Assembly: GCA_023442905.1 (NCBI GenBank)
Contig: JAEZWY010000169.1
Coordinates: 1-14,220, forward strand
Source: Bacillota bacterium
GTDB lineage: Bacteria; Bacillota; Bacilli; Lactobacillales; Aerococcaceae
DNA length: 14,220 nt
Reading direction: 5' to 3'
The position numbers were made by a program, and so were the translations under genes. Positions 1-8,473 of this stretch are shown here, piece by piece (positions within the stretch are counted from its first letter, which is position 1; each line of letters opens with the position of its first letter). The notes under the pieces were generated by a model. The model had not been told where the DNA came from. It saw nothing but the letters and a program-made list of their open reading frames with translations, and made no database searches.

Positions 1-330
1 AATCAATCAACGAGGACTTATAAAACGGGTGATAAAATAACTAATCACACCAATGCACCAATGTATCCATTGATTACAGTGTTCGGTACATCGAATACGC
101 AAACGAGTATCAAAATTGGGAATCAAACGGTATACATAGCCAAACTGATCGATAAGCTAACCATTGAAAACAAATATTTAGAACAAGATGTTCGTGACAG
201 AAATAATGCTCAGGCGAATAATATTATGCGTGGGGACTTTTTCGAAATTCCTGCAGAGAGTACAAATACAATAACTTTAGGTAGCGGCATTGACCGGATA
301 GAAATTTTAGAAAGGTGGGGTTGGCTATAA
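1..330 (+). CDS. Distal tail protein (Dit / phage tail family), C-terminal part
   Basis: This frame is open from the first base of the window, so the gene starts upstream and only its last 109 codons are visible; the ATG at 61 is internal. Dit forms the hexameric hub at the end of a siphophage tail tube, linking the tube to the tail-tip (Tal) protein. The visible part matches the C-terminal beta-sandwich of the family: an APMYP segment, then TVFGTSNTQTSIKIGNQTVY, and a closing ERWGWL. Many Dit/Sipho_tail proteins end in a similar ERWRWL. The next gene is a Tal protein whose start overlaps this gene's end, which is the standard order in Gram-positive siphophages. The family is assigned from remembered sequence patterns, not a search. 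Confidence 0.82.
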   Translation, partial: NQSTRTYKTGDKITNHTNAPMYPLITVFGTSNTQTSIKIGNQTVYIAKLIDKLTIENKYLEQDVRDRNNAQANNIMRGDFFEIPAESTNTITLGSGIDRIEILERWGWL

Positions 331-3300
331 TTTACTTATATGATAGTACCGCGACTGACTTTACCTATAACGGTCAGCCGCTAAATAAAGCTTACGAAGC
401 TGTTGTTGATAATATGATCAATGACAGCTTTTTTGTTACCTTCAATCATCCTTTAGATGATAAGGGAATATATAAAAACATCGAAAAAGATAAAATTGTC
501 AAAGTACATACGCCTGATGGTATGCAACCTTTTAGGATTATGGATCGTGTGAAATATATGGACCATGTTTCAATCGAAGCATGGCCATTGTTTTATGCAG
601 ATATGCGTAACAAATTGGTCAAACCACTAACTATTAGAGGATTAAGCGGTCAAGCAGCGATGAATATGTTTGTGAATAATCTACTGATTGATACACCATT
701 TACGTTTGCATCAAATATTTCAGATATGCACGACTATCATACGCAAGATACCGAGGAGCGAGAGAATAATCCTAACCAGCTCTACAATGCATTAGACGTG
801 TTTAAAGATATTGTGAAACGTTGGCAAGGGGAATTAGTCATTAACGGATATGACATTCGTGTAGTGAACAGATTAGGTAACAATACTGGTGCATTACTGT
901 ACGAAAAGAAAAATATCTCAGACTTCACTGATGAGGAATCTATCCAAGATATAACTACTCGCTTGTATGGGAAATCTGAATGGACAGAACGCCCTCAAGG
1001 TTCTGATGAAGAAGTTAAACACGAAATATCTGTAAAGGTTGAAAGTCCACTAATCAATGCTTATAGCGGTATCGTGTTTGAAAAGCAATACACTAACAAT
1101 AATATTCGTACCGAAAAAGAAATGAAGGATTGGTTAAATCTAAAATTCACTACTGAGAATATCGATAAACCTTCTAGGAATATTAAAGTGGGTACCAATA
1201 TCGTTGATAATACTGTTATCAACTTGGGGGATTCGTTAGTACTTAAATACGTCAACCACGACGTAGACATGGAAATACGTATGATTGGCTATACTTATGA
1301 TGGGTATGCGAATCGATATATCACTATTCAATTAGGTGATGCTAAAGAGTCTTATGTGGGTAATGTTCAGAATACGGTTCGGGATTTAGAAACGAATGTT
1401 GGTAGTGTCGTTAAACAAACCGTTAATCAGATTTTAAACGCCAACGGCGAACGTATGATTTATTCGGTTAATGAACCTGTTGGTAACTTTAAAAATGGGG
1501 ATGTCTGGTTTGATCAACAAGGTGGTATGTATTTCTGGGATGAAGCAAGAGGGATGTGGATAGACCATCCTTATAATCGCAACATGAATCTTATTGCTGA
1601 TAAAATTGTGAATGAGATTGAACCAGAGATCAGTAAGATGACCGCCTCCATCGCAGAAGCTGACCAAAAAGGTCAACAAGCCTTAGAAAAAGTCGGCGTG
1701 AACACTAACTTGCTTGATGAGCACCAAAATATCATCGCAGGTCTTAATGGTCAGTTATCTGATGACTTAGTCACAGACCAGACAGTGATTAATCCTAAAA
1801 CTTGGCTAACTAACTATGGTGAGCTAGTTGCGAACAACAGTTACGATACAACCGACTACTTCCCTGTAAGCGAAGGGGATTTATTATCTCTTGAATCAAC
1901 TGTGTCGCATTATTATAAGTTAGCATTTTACGATAATGATAAAAATAATCTCGGCTATTATGACGGGAGCAAAGTCGTACTGACACCAAGTGGTACGGCT
2001 TATTTTGGCAACACAGGCACATTTAATGCCCCTGCTGATGGTTATGTGCGTCTAAGCTATTCAACAACTACTGGTGGCGCTGACACGGTTAAATTGAGCA
2101 ATCAAAATAACTTGTATACCTTAATCAATAGTGGATACAACAATGCTTTATCTGCACTTAAAAATGTTAATAGAGCGATGCAAGAATTTGGCGAAAACCT
2201 TATTAGTTACGATGGTTTAAATCGTGGCTATTGGCTAAACGCTCAAGGTAAGCTAATGGAAAACGCTCCTTATAAAACTACTGACTACATACGTGTAGAT
2301 AGTGGAGAGCGATACAAGCTAACTGGTGGTAATGCAGTTTACCAAGTTTACTTTTATGATGCTAACCGTGATGCGATTGCCTATTACGATGGTAAGGGAA
2401 TTAAAACGGACGTAGGTACAGGGCTGAAATACTTTACAACTGCACCTAATATTGAGTTAATCATGCCAGCAAATGCAAGCTATGTGCGTATTGCAAGCAG
2501 TATTGCGGACTTTGGTCAAGTATCCTTTAGCAAATTATCTACTGTGATAGCAAATATGTTTAATGCAGTAGATGATATGGAAAAACGAGTAGAAAATGAT
2601 TTAATCACTGTGCGAAATACAGCCAATGAAGCCTTTGACAAAGCTAATGTTAACGACGGTAAGCTAACAACAGTTGAACAAACGGTTGATGATTTGAAAG
2701 GTGAAATCAGTCAGAAAGTAACGAGTGCTGACGTAAGCACTGCTTTAAATACTTTTAACGAAACAGTTAAAACACAGACTGCTAGTCAAATAACCTCAAG
2801 TTTAACTGGATATGCTAAATCAACCGATTTAAATGACTTTGCAACAGAAACTTATGCAACTAACAAAGCTGTTGAAGAAGCTGGTAAAGTACAACGAGAA
2901 CTAACCAGCTATGCGAAATCTGACGACTTAACTACTCTTGCTGAAAATATAAGAACCGAAACAGCGGAAAGTTTGAAGTCTGTATATACTAAGGCGGAAA
3001 CCAATGGTTTGTTAGGCGATAAGGTTAGTCAAGCTACCTACGAGAGTGGTATTGATGGTGTTAATCGTAGTATATTGGCGCTTGAAAAAGAGTCAGAAAC
3101 ACATACGAATAGAATTAATAGCGTTACAGAAAATGTTGATGGCAACAGTCTGCTTATCGCAAATATCAAAAATAGCCCTGAAAGCAATATTATAGGCTAT
3201 CAAGAAATGAAAGAGCGTAGTGATTTATACAGTCGGACTATTGGTAGTACTGATGAAGAAATTAATTCTAAGATTGCCAGAATGGTCATGACAGATAGTG

Positions 3301-4841
3301 TTTTTCAAACAGAGATTGCAACAGCTAAAAGTAGTGGTTTGAATCTAATTGACCGTGCGACAGAATCACAAGGATATATGAGTGGCGTGACAGGTAATGG
3401 CGTGTTAACTGGTGACTTAGCCGAGCGTAGTCGATATGTACGAATTAAAAATATCCAAGGTGGTCAAACTTATACACTTGCTAAACAATCTGATATGGCA
3501 AGTGATGCGAATCAATTCCGGCTATCATGGCGTGGTAGTGATGGGTATACAGTTGTTAGCTCATTATCGGTACAAGGCGATATAAGTACCGTCACAGCCC
3601 CCACTAATGCAAAAGAACTGGTCATCTCTTATCCACGAGATAGCGAAGTTAAGATGGAAATCGGTAGTACTTTCACAGGATTTGCATTAACACCAGACTT
3701 GGCTTCAAAAATCACTCAAACTGCTAATAGCTGGGCAGTGCAATTGAAAGATGGTAATGATCTAAAAGCAGAAATTAACGCTAGTACGGACGGTTTAAGA
3801 TTTGCTGGTCACTTAATTTATTTAGACGGTGACACCCATATGCACAATGCTTTTGCCGAAAAAATAAAAGCAATCGAGATAAGTGCGGATAAGATTACCA
3901 CTGGTACGCTAGACGGTTCACGGATACGGGCGAACTCGATCGATACTAACCGACTTACTGGTAATATCAGTGAGTTTATTCGGACGAATTGGAATGCGGC
4001 CGTTGGTGGTGGTGTCGATATTTCTGGGCTTGGAGTTCGTTCGATTGATAAGAGTGGCTCAAGGGTAACCATGGAAAATGGCGTTATTTCGGTTGGAAAC
4101 CATGCTGGTGTTAACTTAGGTTTCTTTGGTGGCCACTTATTAAATCCCGATGCCACAGGTACTATGACCATGACAGCTTCACTTGGTACAGAGATGGCTT
4201 TCTTATCCGCCACAAGTGCAGACGGTAGAACATATCAACGTGCAATGTCTATCATGGCTGGTGCGAGTGAAATCGACATGTTTACTACTTTAGACATGGG
4301 TCAAAACTCAATCAGAAATGTTTCAAATGTCGGTTTTAACGGTGGGGAAATTAGAGCTAGACGTGTTGGCAATGCTGGTTATATGACTTATGACACTATC
4401 ACAGGACACGCTTTTGCGGTCGCTGGAACAGACAGGATGAGTATTACATCAGTAGTACATATCTGGTCTGGTATTGACATGCATGGTAAGGACCTTGCGA
4501 GTGTCGGGAAACTGACTTACAACTCTGATGAGCGCCTTAAAACCAATATCAAAGATGCAGATATCAGAGCTTTAGATGCCATCTCAAAATGGCAACTGGT
4601 GTCATACGACTGGCGAGAAAGTGGCGAGCATGTAGAAATTGGTTTGATTGCTCAAAGCACACCAGAACTGATGACATACAGCAAGGAAAATGACACTTAC
4701 GGTATCGATGCAGGCAAGCAGACAATGTTAAATACGCTAGCTATCCAGCAGTTAAACACTAAAGTTGATTCTAAAGTGGTCCAGCTAGAAAAGAAAATCG
4801 CAAGCTTACAAGACGAATTAGCATTATTAAAAGGAGCGTAA
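321..4841 (+). CDS. Tail-tip protein (Tal, prophage tail endopeptidase) with duplicated beta-sandwich modules and C-terminal S74 chaperone
   Basis: This is a baseplate/tail-spike protein that would sit at the tail tip, contact the cell surface and help wall penetration. Residues about 1-350 look like the Tal/prophage endopeptidase domain. A Trp-rich linker follows near 390-415. Two related beta-sandwich modules follow (about 490-595 and 625-740), sharing TTDY, FYD and YYDG. Next is a coiled-coil stretch (about 745-1000) with repeated YAKS-DL units. A third, more diverged sandwich is near 1005-1115, and then a beta-helical region. The C-terminus carries SDERLK, the Ser/Lys dyad of peptidase S74 intramolecular chaperones. 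Cleavage before that Ser (about residue 1402) would release about 105 residues ending in a coiled coil. Start: TTG 321 lies 5 bases after AGAAAGG and overlaps Dit; GTG 315 is possible but would have its ribosome binding site abutting it. Confidence 0.88.
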   Translation: MAIIYLYDSTATDFTYNGQPLNKAYEAVVDNMINDSFFVTFNHPLDDKGIYKNIEKDKIVKVHTPDGMQPFRIMDRVKYMDHVSIEAWPLFYADMRNKLVKPLTIRGLSGQAAMNMFVNNLLIDTPFTFASNISDMHDYHTQDTEERENNPNQLYNALDVFKDIVKRWQGELVINGYDIRVVNRLGNNTGALLYEKKNISDFTDEESIQDITTRLYGKSEWTERPQGSDEEVKHEISVKVESPLINAYSGIVFEKQYTNNNIRTEKEMKDWLNLKFTTENIDKPSRNIKVGTNIVDNTVINLGDSLVLKYVNHDVDMEIRMIGYTYDGYANRYITIQLGDAKESYVGNVQNTVRDLETNVGSVVKQTVNQILNANGERMIYSVNEPVGNFKNGDVWFDQQGGMYFWDEARGMWIDHPYNRNMNLIADKIVNEIEPEISKMTASIAEADQKGQQALEKVGVNTNLLDEHQNIIAGLNGQLSDDLVTDQTVINPKTWLTNYGELVANNSYDTTDYFPVSEGDLLSLESTVSHYYKLAFYDNDKNNLGYYDGSKVVLTPSGTAYFGNTGTFNAPADGYVRLSYSTTTGGADTVKLSNQNNLYTLINSGYNNALSALKNVNRAMQEFGENLISYDGLNRGYWLNAQGKLMENAPYKTTDYIRVDSGERYKLTGGNAVYQVYFYDANRDAIAYYDGKGIKTDVGTGLKYFTTAPNIELIMPANASYVRIASSIADFGQVSFSKLSTVIANMFNAVDDMEKRVENDLITVRNTANEAFDKANVNDGKLTTVEQTVDDLKGEISQKVTSADVSTALNTFNETVKTQTASQITSSLTGYAKSTDLNDFATETYATNKAVEEAGKVQRELTSYAKSDDLTTLAENIRTETAESLKSVYTKAETNGLLGDKVSQATYESGIDGVNRSILALEKESETHTNRINSVTENVDGNSLLIANIKNSPESNIIGYQEMKERSDLYSRTIGSTDEEINSKIARMVMTDSVFQTEIATAKSSGLNLIDRATESQGYMSGVTGNGVLTGDLAERSRYVRIKNIQGGQTYTLAKQSDMASDANQFRLSWRGSDGYTVVSSLSVQGDISTVTAPTNAKELVISYPRDSEVKMEIGSTFTGFALTPDLASKITQTANSWAVQLKDGNDLKAEINASTDGLRFAGHLIYLDGDTHMHNAFAEKIKAIEISADKITTGTLDGSRIRANSIDTNRLTGNISEFIRTNWNAAVGGGVDISGLGVRSIDKSGSRVTMENGVISVGNHAGVNLGFFGGHLLNPDATGTMTMTASLGTEMAFLSATSADGRTYQRAMSIMAGASEIDMFTTLDMGQNSIRNVSNVGFNGGEIRARRVGNAGYMTYDTITGHAFAVAGTDRMSITSVVHIWSGIDMHGKDLASVGKLTYNSDERLKTNIKDADIRALDAISKWQLVSYDWRESGEHVEIGLIAQSTPELMTYSKENDTYGIDAGKQTMLNTLAIQQLNTKVDSKVVQLEKKIASLQDELALLKGA

Positions 4842-4844
4842 AAA

Positions 4845-5141
4845 ATGAAACTAACTAACAACCAAATATTTGCGATCAATACAGCTTTGAGCGACTTGGT
4901 AAATACTAAATTACCAGGTCGTTTTAAATTTAAGCTTTATAAATTAAAGGTAGTAGTAGAGCGAGCTCTTGAACCTGTATATAAATCACTTGAGGGAGCT
5001 GAAGAAGATGAAGCAATTGAGATTGCGAACGAATCGCAAGAAATTGAAGTCGACACTTTAACATTAGACGAATTAGAACCTTTAGACCTATCAATCAGTC
5101 AATTGTCAGCATTACAGCCAATTATGGAGGAGATTAAATAA
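4845..5141 (+). CDS. Small late protein resembling the DUF1617 family
   Basis: This is a 98-residue soluble protein of unknown function. Its start (MKLTNNQIFAINTALSDL) and its acidic end, with a hydrophobic pattern LSISQLSALQPIMEEIK, resemble DUF1617 proteins, which are often found just after the tail-fibre or tail-tip gene in lactic-acid-bacterial phages. The middle looks shorter than I would expect for the family. It begins 4 bases after the Tal stop, with AAGGAG 8 bases before the ATG, and its stop overlaps the next start by one base (TAATG). Co-transcription and translational coupling in the late operon are therefore likely. The family assignment is from memory and moderate. Confidence 0.7.
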   Translation: MKLTNNQIFAINTALSDLVNTKLPGRFKFKLYKLKVVVERALEPVYKSLEGAEEDEAIEIANESQEIEVDTLTLDELEPLDLSISQLSALQPIMEEIK

Positions 5142-5422
5142 TGAGCAAATACGAAACAACATCAACCAAATATTTTGTCGCTAAGGAAACAGAATCAGGC
5201 GTAGAAGAAGTCCTACAATTTAATGATTTTAACGGTAGCGTGTATTGGTATAGCGATGTAAACTCCGCAACTAAATACGATTCTAAGGAACAAGCAGAAC
5301 AAATGCGACAATTACAAGAAATGCTTGGTAAATTTAGCAACCAAAAAGCGACTTACAAAGTGTTTGTGACTAACTCCGAAACCAAAGAAGCGGTAGAAGT
5401 ACAGGAAGACACAGCAGAATAA
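5141..5422 (+). CDS. Hypothetical small phage late protein
   Basis: I do not recognise this 93-residue acidic protein. It has no signal peptide, membrane segment or catalytic motif. The first half contains a Trp/Tyr-rich stretch (NGSVYWYSDVNSATKY) and the second half is helical, then beta-like. The start overlaps the previous stop in a TAATG junction, with GGAGGAG upstream, so the gene is translationally coupled to the DUF1617-like gene. A hairpin with a T-rich tail follows 8 bases after its stop, which makes it the last gene of the tail sub-operon before the lysis genes. A minor virion or tail-accessory protein is possible from position alone. Confidence 0.7.
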   Translation: MSKYETTSTKYFVAKETESGVEEVLQFNDFNGSVYWYSDVNSATKYDSKEQAEQMRQLQEMLGKFSNQKATYKVFVTNSETKEAVEVQEDTAE

Positions 5423-5430
5423 TAGTATAG

Positions 5431-5459
5431 GGAGTGGCTTATGCTACTCCTTTTATTTT
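5431..5459 (+). terminator. Internal intrinsic terminator or attenuator before the lysis cassette
   Basis: GGAGTGGC / GCTACTCC forms an 8-bp stem (one G-T pair) with a TTAT loop, followed directly by TTTTATTTT. The following genes have no obvious promoter of their own, so the hairpin probably reduces, and does not abolish, read-through into the holin and lysin genes. Confidence 0.65.
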
Positions 5460-5475
5460 AGAAAGGGGTTGAAGA

Positions 5476-5859
5476 ATGGATTGGCAACATGTATTTGAAC
5501 GAATAGCAGTTAATGCGGGTTATATCGTCACGATTTTCACAGCGATTAAATATTTCGTTTTAAACCCATTGGAAAAACGGCGAAGAAAGGAAGAAGACAC
5601 ACGAATCGCGGAACAGAATGCATTTCAAGAGCGTATCTTGCAGAAAACATCAGAAAATCAAAAGCCACTTGTGGAAACAATTGATAGCTTGAAACAACTT
5701 ATCGAGGACACTCGGCGTGATAGCGATAATCTACATAAAATTGCTGATGTAAACGTTAAGGCAATCGGTGAGTTAGACGAGGAAATGGATAAACACGATA
5801 AGCGCATTTATCGGTTGGAAGTTAAAAATGGCTTTATCAAAATGGAGGAAGAAAAATAA
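5476..5859 (+). CDS. Membrane-anchored coiled-coil lysis accessory protein (XhlA / DUF7365-like)
   Basis: This 127-residue protein has one membrane segment near residues 13-32, then a basic patch (EKRRRKEE), then a long charged coiled coil to the C-terminus, including DKHDKRIYRLE. That layout is shared by phage proteins placed just before holins in Gram-positive phages (hemolysin XhlA-like and DUF7365-like), thought to assist or modulate the holin. GAAAGGGG lies upstream of the ATG, and the stop overlaps the holin start (TAATG), so the two should be made together. The role as holin partner is inferred from position and topology; I see no catalytic motif. Confidence 0.72.
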   Translation: MDWQHVFERIAVNAGYIVTIFTAIKYFVLNPLEKRRRKEEDTRIAEQNAFQERILQKTSENQKPLVETIDSLKQLIEDTRRDSDNLHKIADVNVKAIGELDEEMDKHDKRIYRLEVKNGFIKMEEEK

Positions 5860-6119
5860 TGGACATTTTAAATTATGTCGTGCAAGAGGGACTGGTTATG
5901 ATTCCAGTCCTTTTTATTATTGGTGAGATTGTGAAAGGTACTGAACTGTTGTCCAACAAGTGGATACCATTAGTGTTATTAGTTGTCAGTATCGGCTTCA
6001 CACCACTGGTACTAGGTGCTTATACAGCAGACAATATCGTGCAAGCGGTACTTGTTGCTGGTGTAACTGTATTTGGTAACGAGTTGATTAAGCAATCACG
6101 TAAAGGAGATGTTAAATAA
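5859..6119 (+). CDS. Phage holin (Hol44 / holin superfamily V-like)
   Basis: This 86-residue hydrophobic protein has three predicted membrane segments, near residues 7-25, 35-53 and 59-76, and a short basic tail (KQSRKGDVK). Size, topology and the ending VAGVTVFGNELIKQ fit the Hol44-type phage holins (Phage_holin_5_2) of Gram-positive phages. It would oligomerise in the cytoplasmic membrane and let the endolysin reach the wall. It is coupled by TAATG overlaps to the upstream accessory gene and the downstream lysin. An unusually good terminator-like hairpin lies inside the first third of the gene and may tune expression. Confidence 0.85.
   Translation: MDILNYVVQEGLVMIPVLFIIGEIVKGTELLSNKWIPLVLLVVSIGFTPLVLGAYTADNIVQAVLVAGVTVFGNELIKQSRKGDVK
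5889..5915 (+). promoter_or_regulatory. Terminator-like hairpin inside the holin coding sequence
   Basis: A perfect 7-bp stem GGACTGG / CCAGTCC with an 8-base loop is followed directly by TTTTTATTATT. It starts 30 bases into the holin gene. It has the form of an intrinsic terminator or of a structure that limits ribosome entry. Function is not shown by sequence. Confidence 0.35.
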
Positions 6120-7006
6120 TGTCAGTAAAAGTACCCACAACAAAGAATGTTGACATGTATACAGCTAAGCAGTATCCAGATTTATGGACGGGCGGTAATC
6201 CAAAAGGGGCTATTATCCATAATGACGCAGGACGTATGTCAGCAACTGATTATATTACATGGCTCAAAAACGCACGTACACCAGGGACATCAAAGGCGGA
6301 ATTAGGGTTTGCTAACTACTATGTTGACCGCAATAGTATTGTTCGAGTAGCGACTACCACAATCGGTGGGTATGCAGCAGCTAACCCATATTACAATAAG
6401 AACTTCTTGCATTATGAAGTATGTCAGCAGTTGGGTGCTAATGATGCAGATTGGTTGGCGAATGAACGAGCGGTATTTATGCAAGTAGCGGAAGATTTTC
6501 ACTTCTATGGTCTAAAGCCTAGCAAGCAAACAATTGCATTACACCACGACGTATCACGAACAGGTACTTCATGTCCACAACGCTCAATGCAAACGCACGG
6601 TGGTAACTATCCAGCAGTACGTCAATATTTCATTAATCAAGTGGCTTATTACATGTCTTTAGGTAAAACTGTAAAAGATATGGTAAATGCCTTAAATAAG
6701 GCTCAAAACACTACCGTAACGGCTTCAAAACCAGTAAGTAATACAAGTACAGGTATCGTCAAAAAGTACGCTGAAAAGGGCGTATTTTATCCAAATGAAA
6801 CCATCATCGTTCGAGATGCACCGACTACAAAAGCAAACATTGTAGTACGATATTACAAAGGTGAAAACTTAACATATCACACGGTGCATATCGGCAATGG
6901 GTACGTGTGGTTAGAATATCTAAGAAATAACGGTAAGTCAGGATTCATCCCAATTCGTACTTACAAAAACGGCAAGTATGGTAAGATGTGGGGAATAATT
7001 AAATAG
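6119..7006 (+). CDS. Endolysin: N-acetylmuramoyl-L-alanine amidase with C-terminal SH3b domain
   Basis: This is the phage lysin, cutting the bond between N-acetylmuramic acid and L-alanine in peptidoglycan at the end of infection. Residues about 25-170 are an Amidase_2 (T7 lysozyme-type) zinc domain. The expected ligands are visible: H34 in IIHNDAG, H142 in LHHDVSRTGTSCP, and C152. A linker rich in Thr/Ser/Asn follows (about 185-210). Residues about 210-290 form a bacterial SH3-type wall-binding domain (SH3_5), with SGFIPIRTYKNGKYGKMWG near the end. At 295 residues it has a normal length. There is no signal peptide, so release depends on the holin. The start overlaps the holin stop (TAATG), with AAAGGAGA upstream, and a terminator follows. 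Confidence 0.93.
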   Translation: MSVKVPTTKNVDMYTAKQYPDLWTGGNPKGAIIHNDAGRMSATDYITWLKNARTPGTSKAELGFANYYVDRNSIVRVATTTIGGYAAANPYYNKNFLHYEVCQQLGANDADWLANERAVFMQVAEDFHFYGLKPSKQTIALHHDVSRTGTSCPQRSMQTHGGNYPAVRQYFINQVAYYMSLGKTVKDMVNALNKAQNTTVTASKPVSNTSTGIVKKYAEKGVFYPNETIIVRDAPTTKANIVVRYYKGENLTYHTVHIGNGYVWLEYLRNNGKSGFIPIRTYKNGKYGKMWGIIK

Positions 7007-7011
7007 TGTGA

Positions 7012-7060
7012 AAACGTTGATATAACAACATTATCGCGTTTGAGGTCGACATAAATGTCG
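7012..7060 (+). other. Two stem-loops between the lysin gene and its terminator
   Basis: AAACG-TT-GATA pairs with TATC-G-CGTTT (7012-7041), and CGACAT-AA-ATGTCG is a near-perfect palindrome (7047-7060). Both lie in the 3' untranslated region of the late transcript, before the terminator. They may stabilise the mRNA or be protein-binding sites. The first begins with AAACGTTGAT, also present at 13970-13979. Confidence 0.3.
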
Positions 7061-7078
7061 GTCGCCACATTGTAAAAG

Positions 7079-7112
7079 GGTAGTGGGCTTTGTGTCTGCT
7101 ACCTCTTTTTTT
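7079..7112 (+). terminator. Intrinsic terminator of the late operon
   Basis: GGTAGTGGGC pairs with GTCTGCTACC (10 bp, three of them G-T pairs) around a 5-base loop, followed by TCTTTTTTT. It lies 72 bases after the lysin stop and separates the late operon from the cargo genes. Confidence 0.85.
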
Positions 7113-7147
7113 GTTCTTTAAATATTTGTTTTAAAATAATAATAACA

Positions 7148-7176
7148 TTGCATTCTATTTTGAAAAAAGGTATAGT
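7148..7176 (+). promoter_or_regulatory. Candidate vegetative promoter for the Fic gene
   Basis: TTGCAT and TATAGT are separated by 17 bases, downstream of the late terminator and about 25 bases before the Fic start. An alternative pair, TTGAAA (7160) and TAAAAT (7181), has a poor 15-base spacing. A promoter here would allow expression from the dormant prophage. Confidence 0.35.
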
Positions 7177-7200
7177 TTTTTAAAATAGGAGTTGAATTTC

Positions 7201-8436
7201 ATGCATAAAAAACTTAAAATCATAAGCTATGAAAATTATTCAGAATATGAACGTATATACCAAGAAAGATTAAATTCTACAGCTACAATTACAACAAAAT
7301 TAAAAATGTTTCCTTTTTCACAAAAGACAGAATTGAGAATTACACAAAAAAGTTACCCAATATTTTTGATGACGATACCTGATATTATTCCATTAATTGA
7401 AAAACTATATAATAATTCGGAAAGTTTAACTAGAATAAGCCAAGGCCTACCGGGTGTTGCACAGAGTAGATTGTTTTTAAGTCTTCTTACAGATGAGATA
7501 AAAAGCACCAACGATATTGAGGGGGTAAAATCAACAAGATCTGAAATAAATGAAGCTATTAGATCGGTAGAAAATAATGATGAAAAAGTTAGATTTCAAG
7601 GGATTGTAAATTTATATAAATCGATATTAGAAAATAACAAAATTGAAATTACTAAATTATCTGATTTAAGAAACATTTATGATAAATTGGTACTGGATGA
7701 AATTAGTGATGAAGATAAACCAGATGGTGAGCTTTTTAGAAGAAAAGCGGTATACATAAAAACCGGTTCTAAAACTTTTCATGCGGGAAATCCTAATGAA
7801 GAATCAATCAATAGTGATCTACTAGATCTAATAGATTTTATGAATAATTCGAGTATTTCTTATATCTTTAAGGCTATAATTACGCATTATTTTTTTGAAT
7901 ATATACACCCATTCTATGACGGAAATGGTAGGGTCGGTCGATTTTTAATTAGTATTTACTTAGGGAGAAAGCTAGATATGTTTACAGGACTATCGGTTTC
8001 TCAAGGTGTTTTAAATAACAAGAAGAGGTATGAAGATGCCTTCATTGAAATGTCTCATCCTAAAAATAATGCTGAAATAACTCATTTTGTAATTGATATG
8101 ATGAAAATAATAATCTCCGGTCAAGAGATAATAATGAAAAGAATGTCTTTATTGAAAAAGCAATTGGATAGTGCAGAAGCATATATTAAAGGAAAAGAAT
8201 GGTCCGAAATCAAGTCTACTATTTTAAGCATTTATTTTCAAAATCATTTATTTGAATTTGATAACGAACTTTTAACTAATATAGAACTTACTGAATTTCT
8301 AAAAAGTCAAAATATAAAAAGAACAAAAGTTGACAAAATTACGAAAGAGCTTTATGACGAAGGTTATTTAAGTAAAGTAAAAAGTAGGCCTGTTGTTTAT
8401 AAGTTGTCCGACTCAATTATACAAAAATTAGAATAG
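7201..8436 (+). CDS. Fic-domain protein (class II, with N-terminal inhibitory motif)
   Basis: Fic enzymes usually transfer AMP from ATP to a hydroxyl side chain of a target protein. The catalytic loop is complete: H236-PFYDGNGRVG-R247, including the catalytic His. Upstream, T103-NDI-E107-G108 matches the (S/T)xxxE(G/N) inhibitory motif, so activity is probably restrained within the molecule (class II arrangement). The C-terminal 55 residues look like a winged helix, seen in many Fic proteins. The ATG at 7201 is chosen because AGGAG ends 9 bases before it; the upstream TTG at 7192 abuts that site. It stands alone between two terminators, is visibly more AT-rich than the late genes, and is not part of phage assembly: a cargo gene. 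The target and whether it acts in defence are unknown. Confidence 0.92.
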   Translation: MHKKLKIISYENYSEYERIYQERLNSTATITTKLKMFPFSQKTELRITQKSYPIFLMTIPDIIPLIEKLYNNSESLTRISQGLPGVAQSRLFLSLLTDEIKSTNDIEGVKSTRSEINEAIRSVENNDEKVRFQGIVNLYKSILENNKIEITKLSDLRNIYDKLVLDEISDEDKPDGELFRRKAVYIKTGSKTFHAGNPNEESINSDLLDLIDFMNNSSISYIFKAIITHYFFEYIHPFYDGNGRVGRFLISIYLGRKLDMFTGLSVSQGVLNNKKRYEDAFIEMSHPKNNAEITHFVIDMMKIIISGQEIIMKRMSLLKKQLDSAEAYIKGKEWSEIKSTILSIYFQNHLFEFDNELLTNIELTEFLKSQNIKRTKVDKITKELYDEGYLSKVKSRPVVYKLSDSIIQKLE

Positions 8437-8473
8437 AAAAATAAATTTATCAATATATGACTAAAGATAAAAA

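Noticed and set aside
61..330. A complete 89-residue gene starting at ATG 61
   Set aside because: The same frame is open back to base 1 and the upstream residues (NHTNAPMYP) fit the tail-protein family, so this is the end of a longer gene.
3818..4213. A 131-codon reverse-strand frame inside the tail-tip gene
   Set aside because: It lies fully within a well-supported forward gene, has no ribosome binding site, and the protein looks like no known family. It is a shadow of the forward coding pattern.
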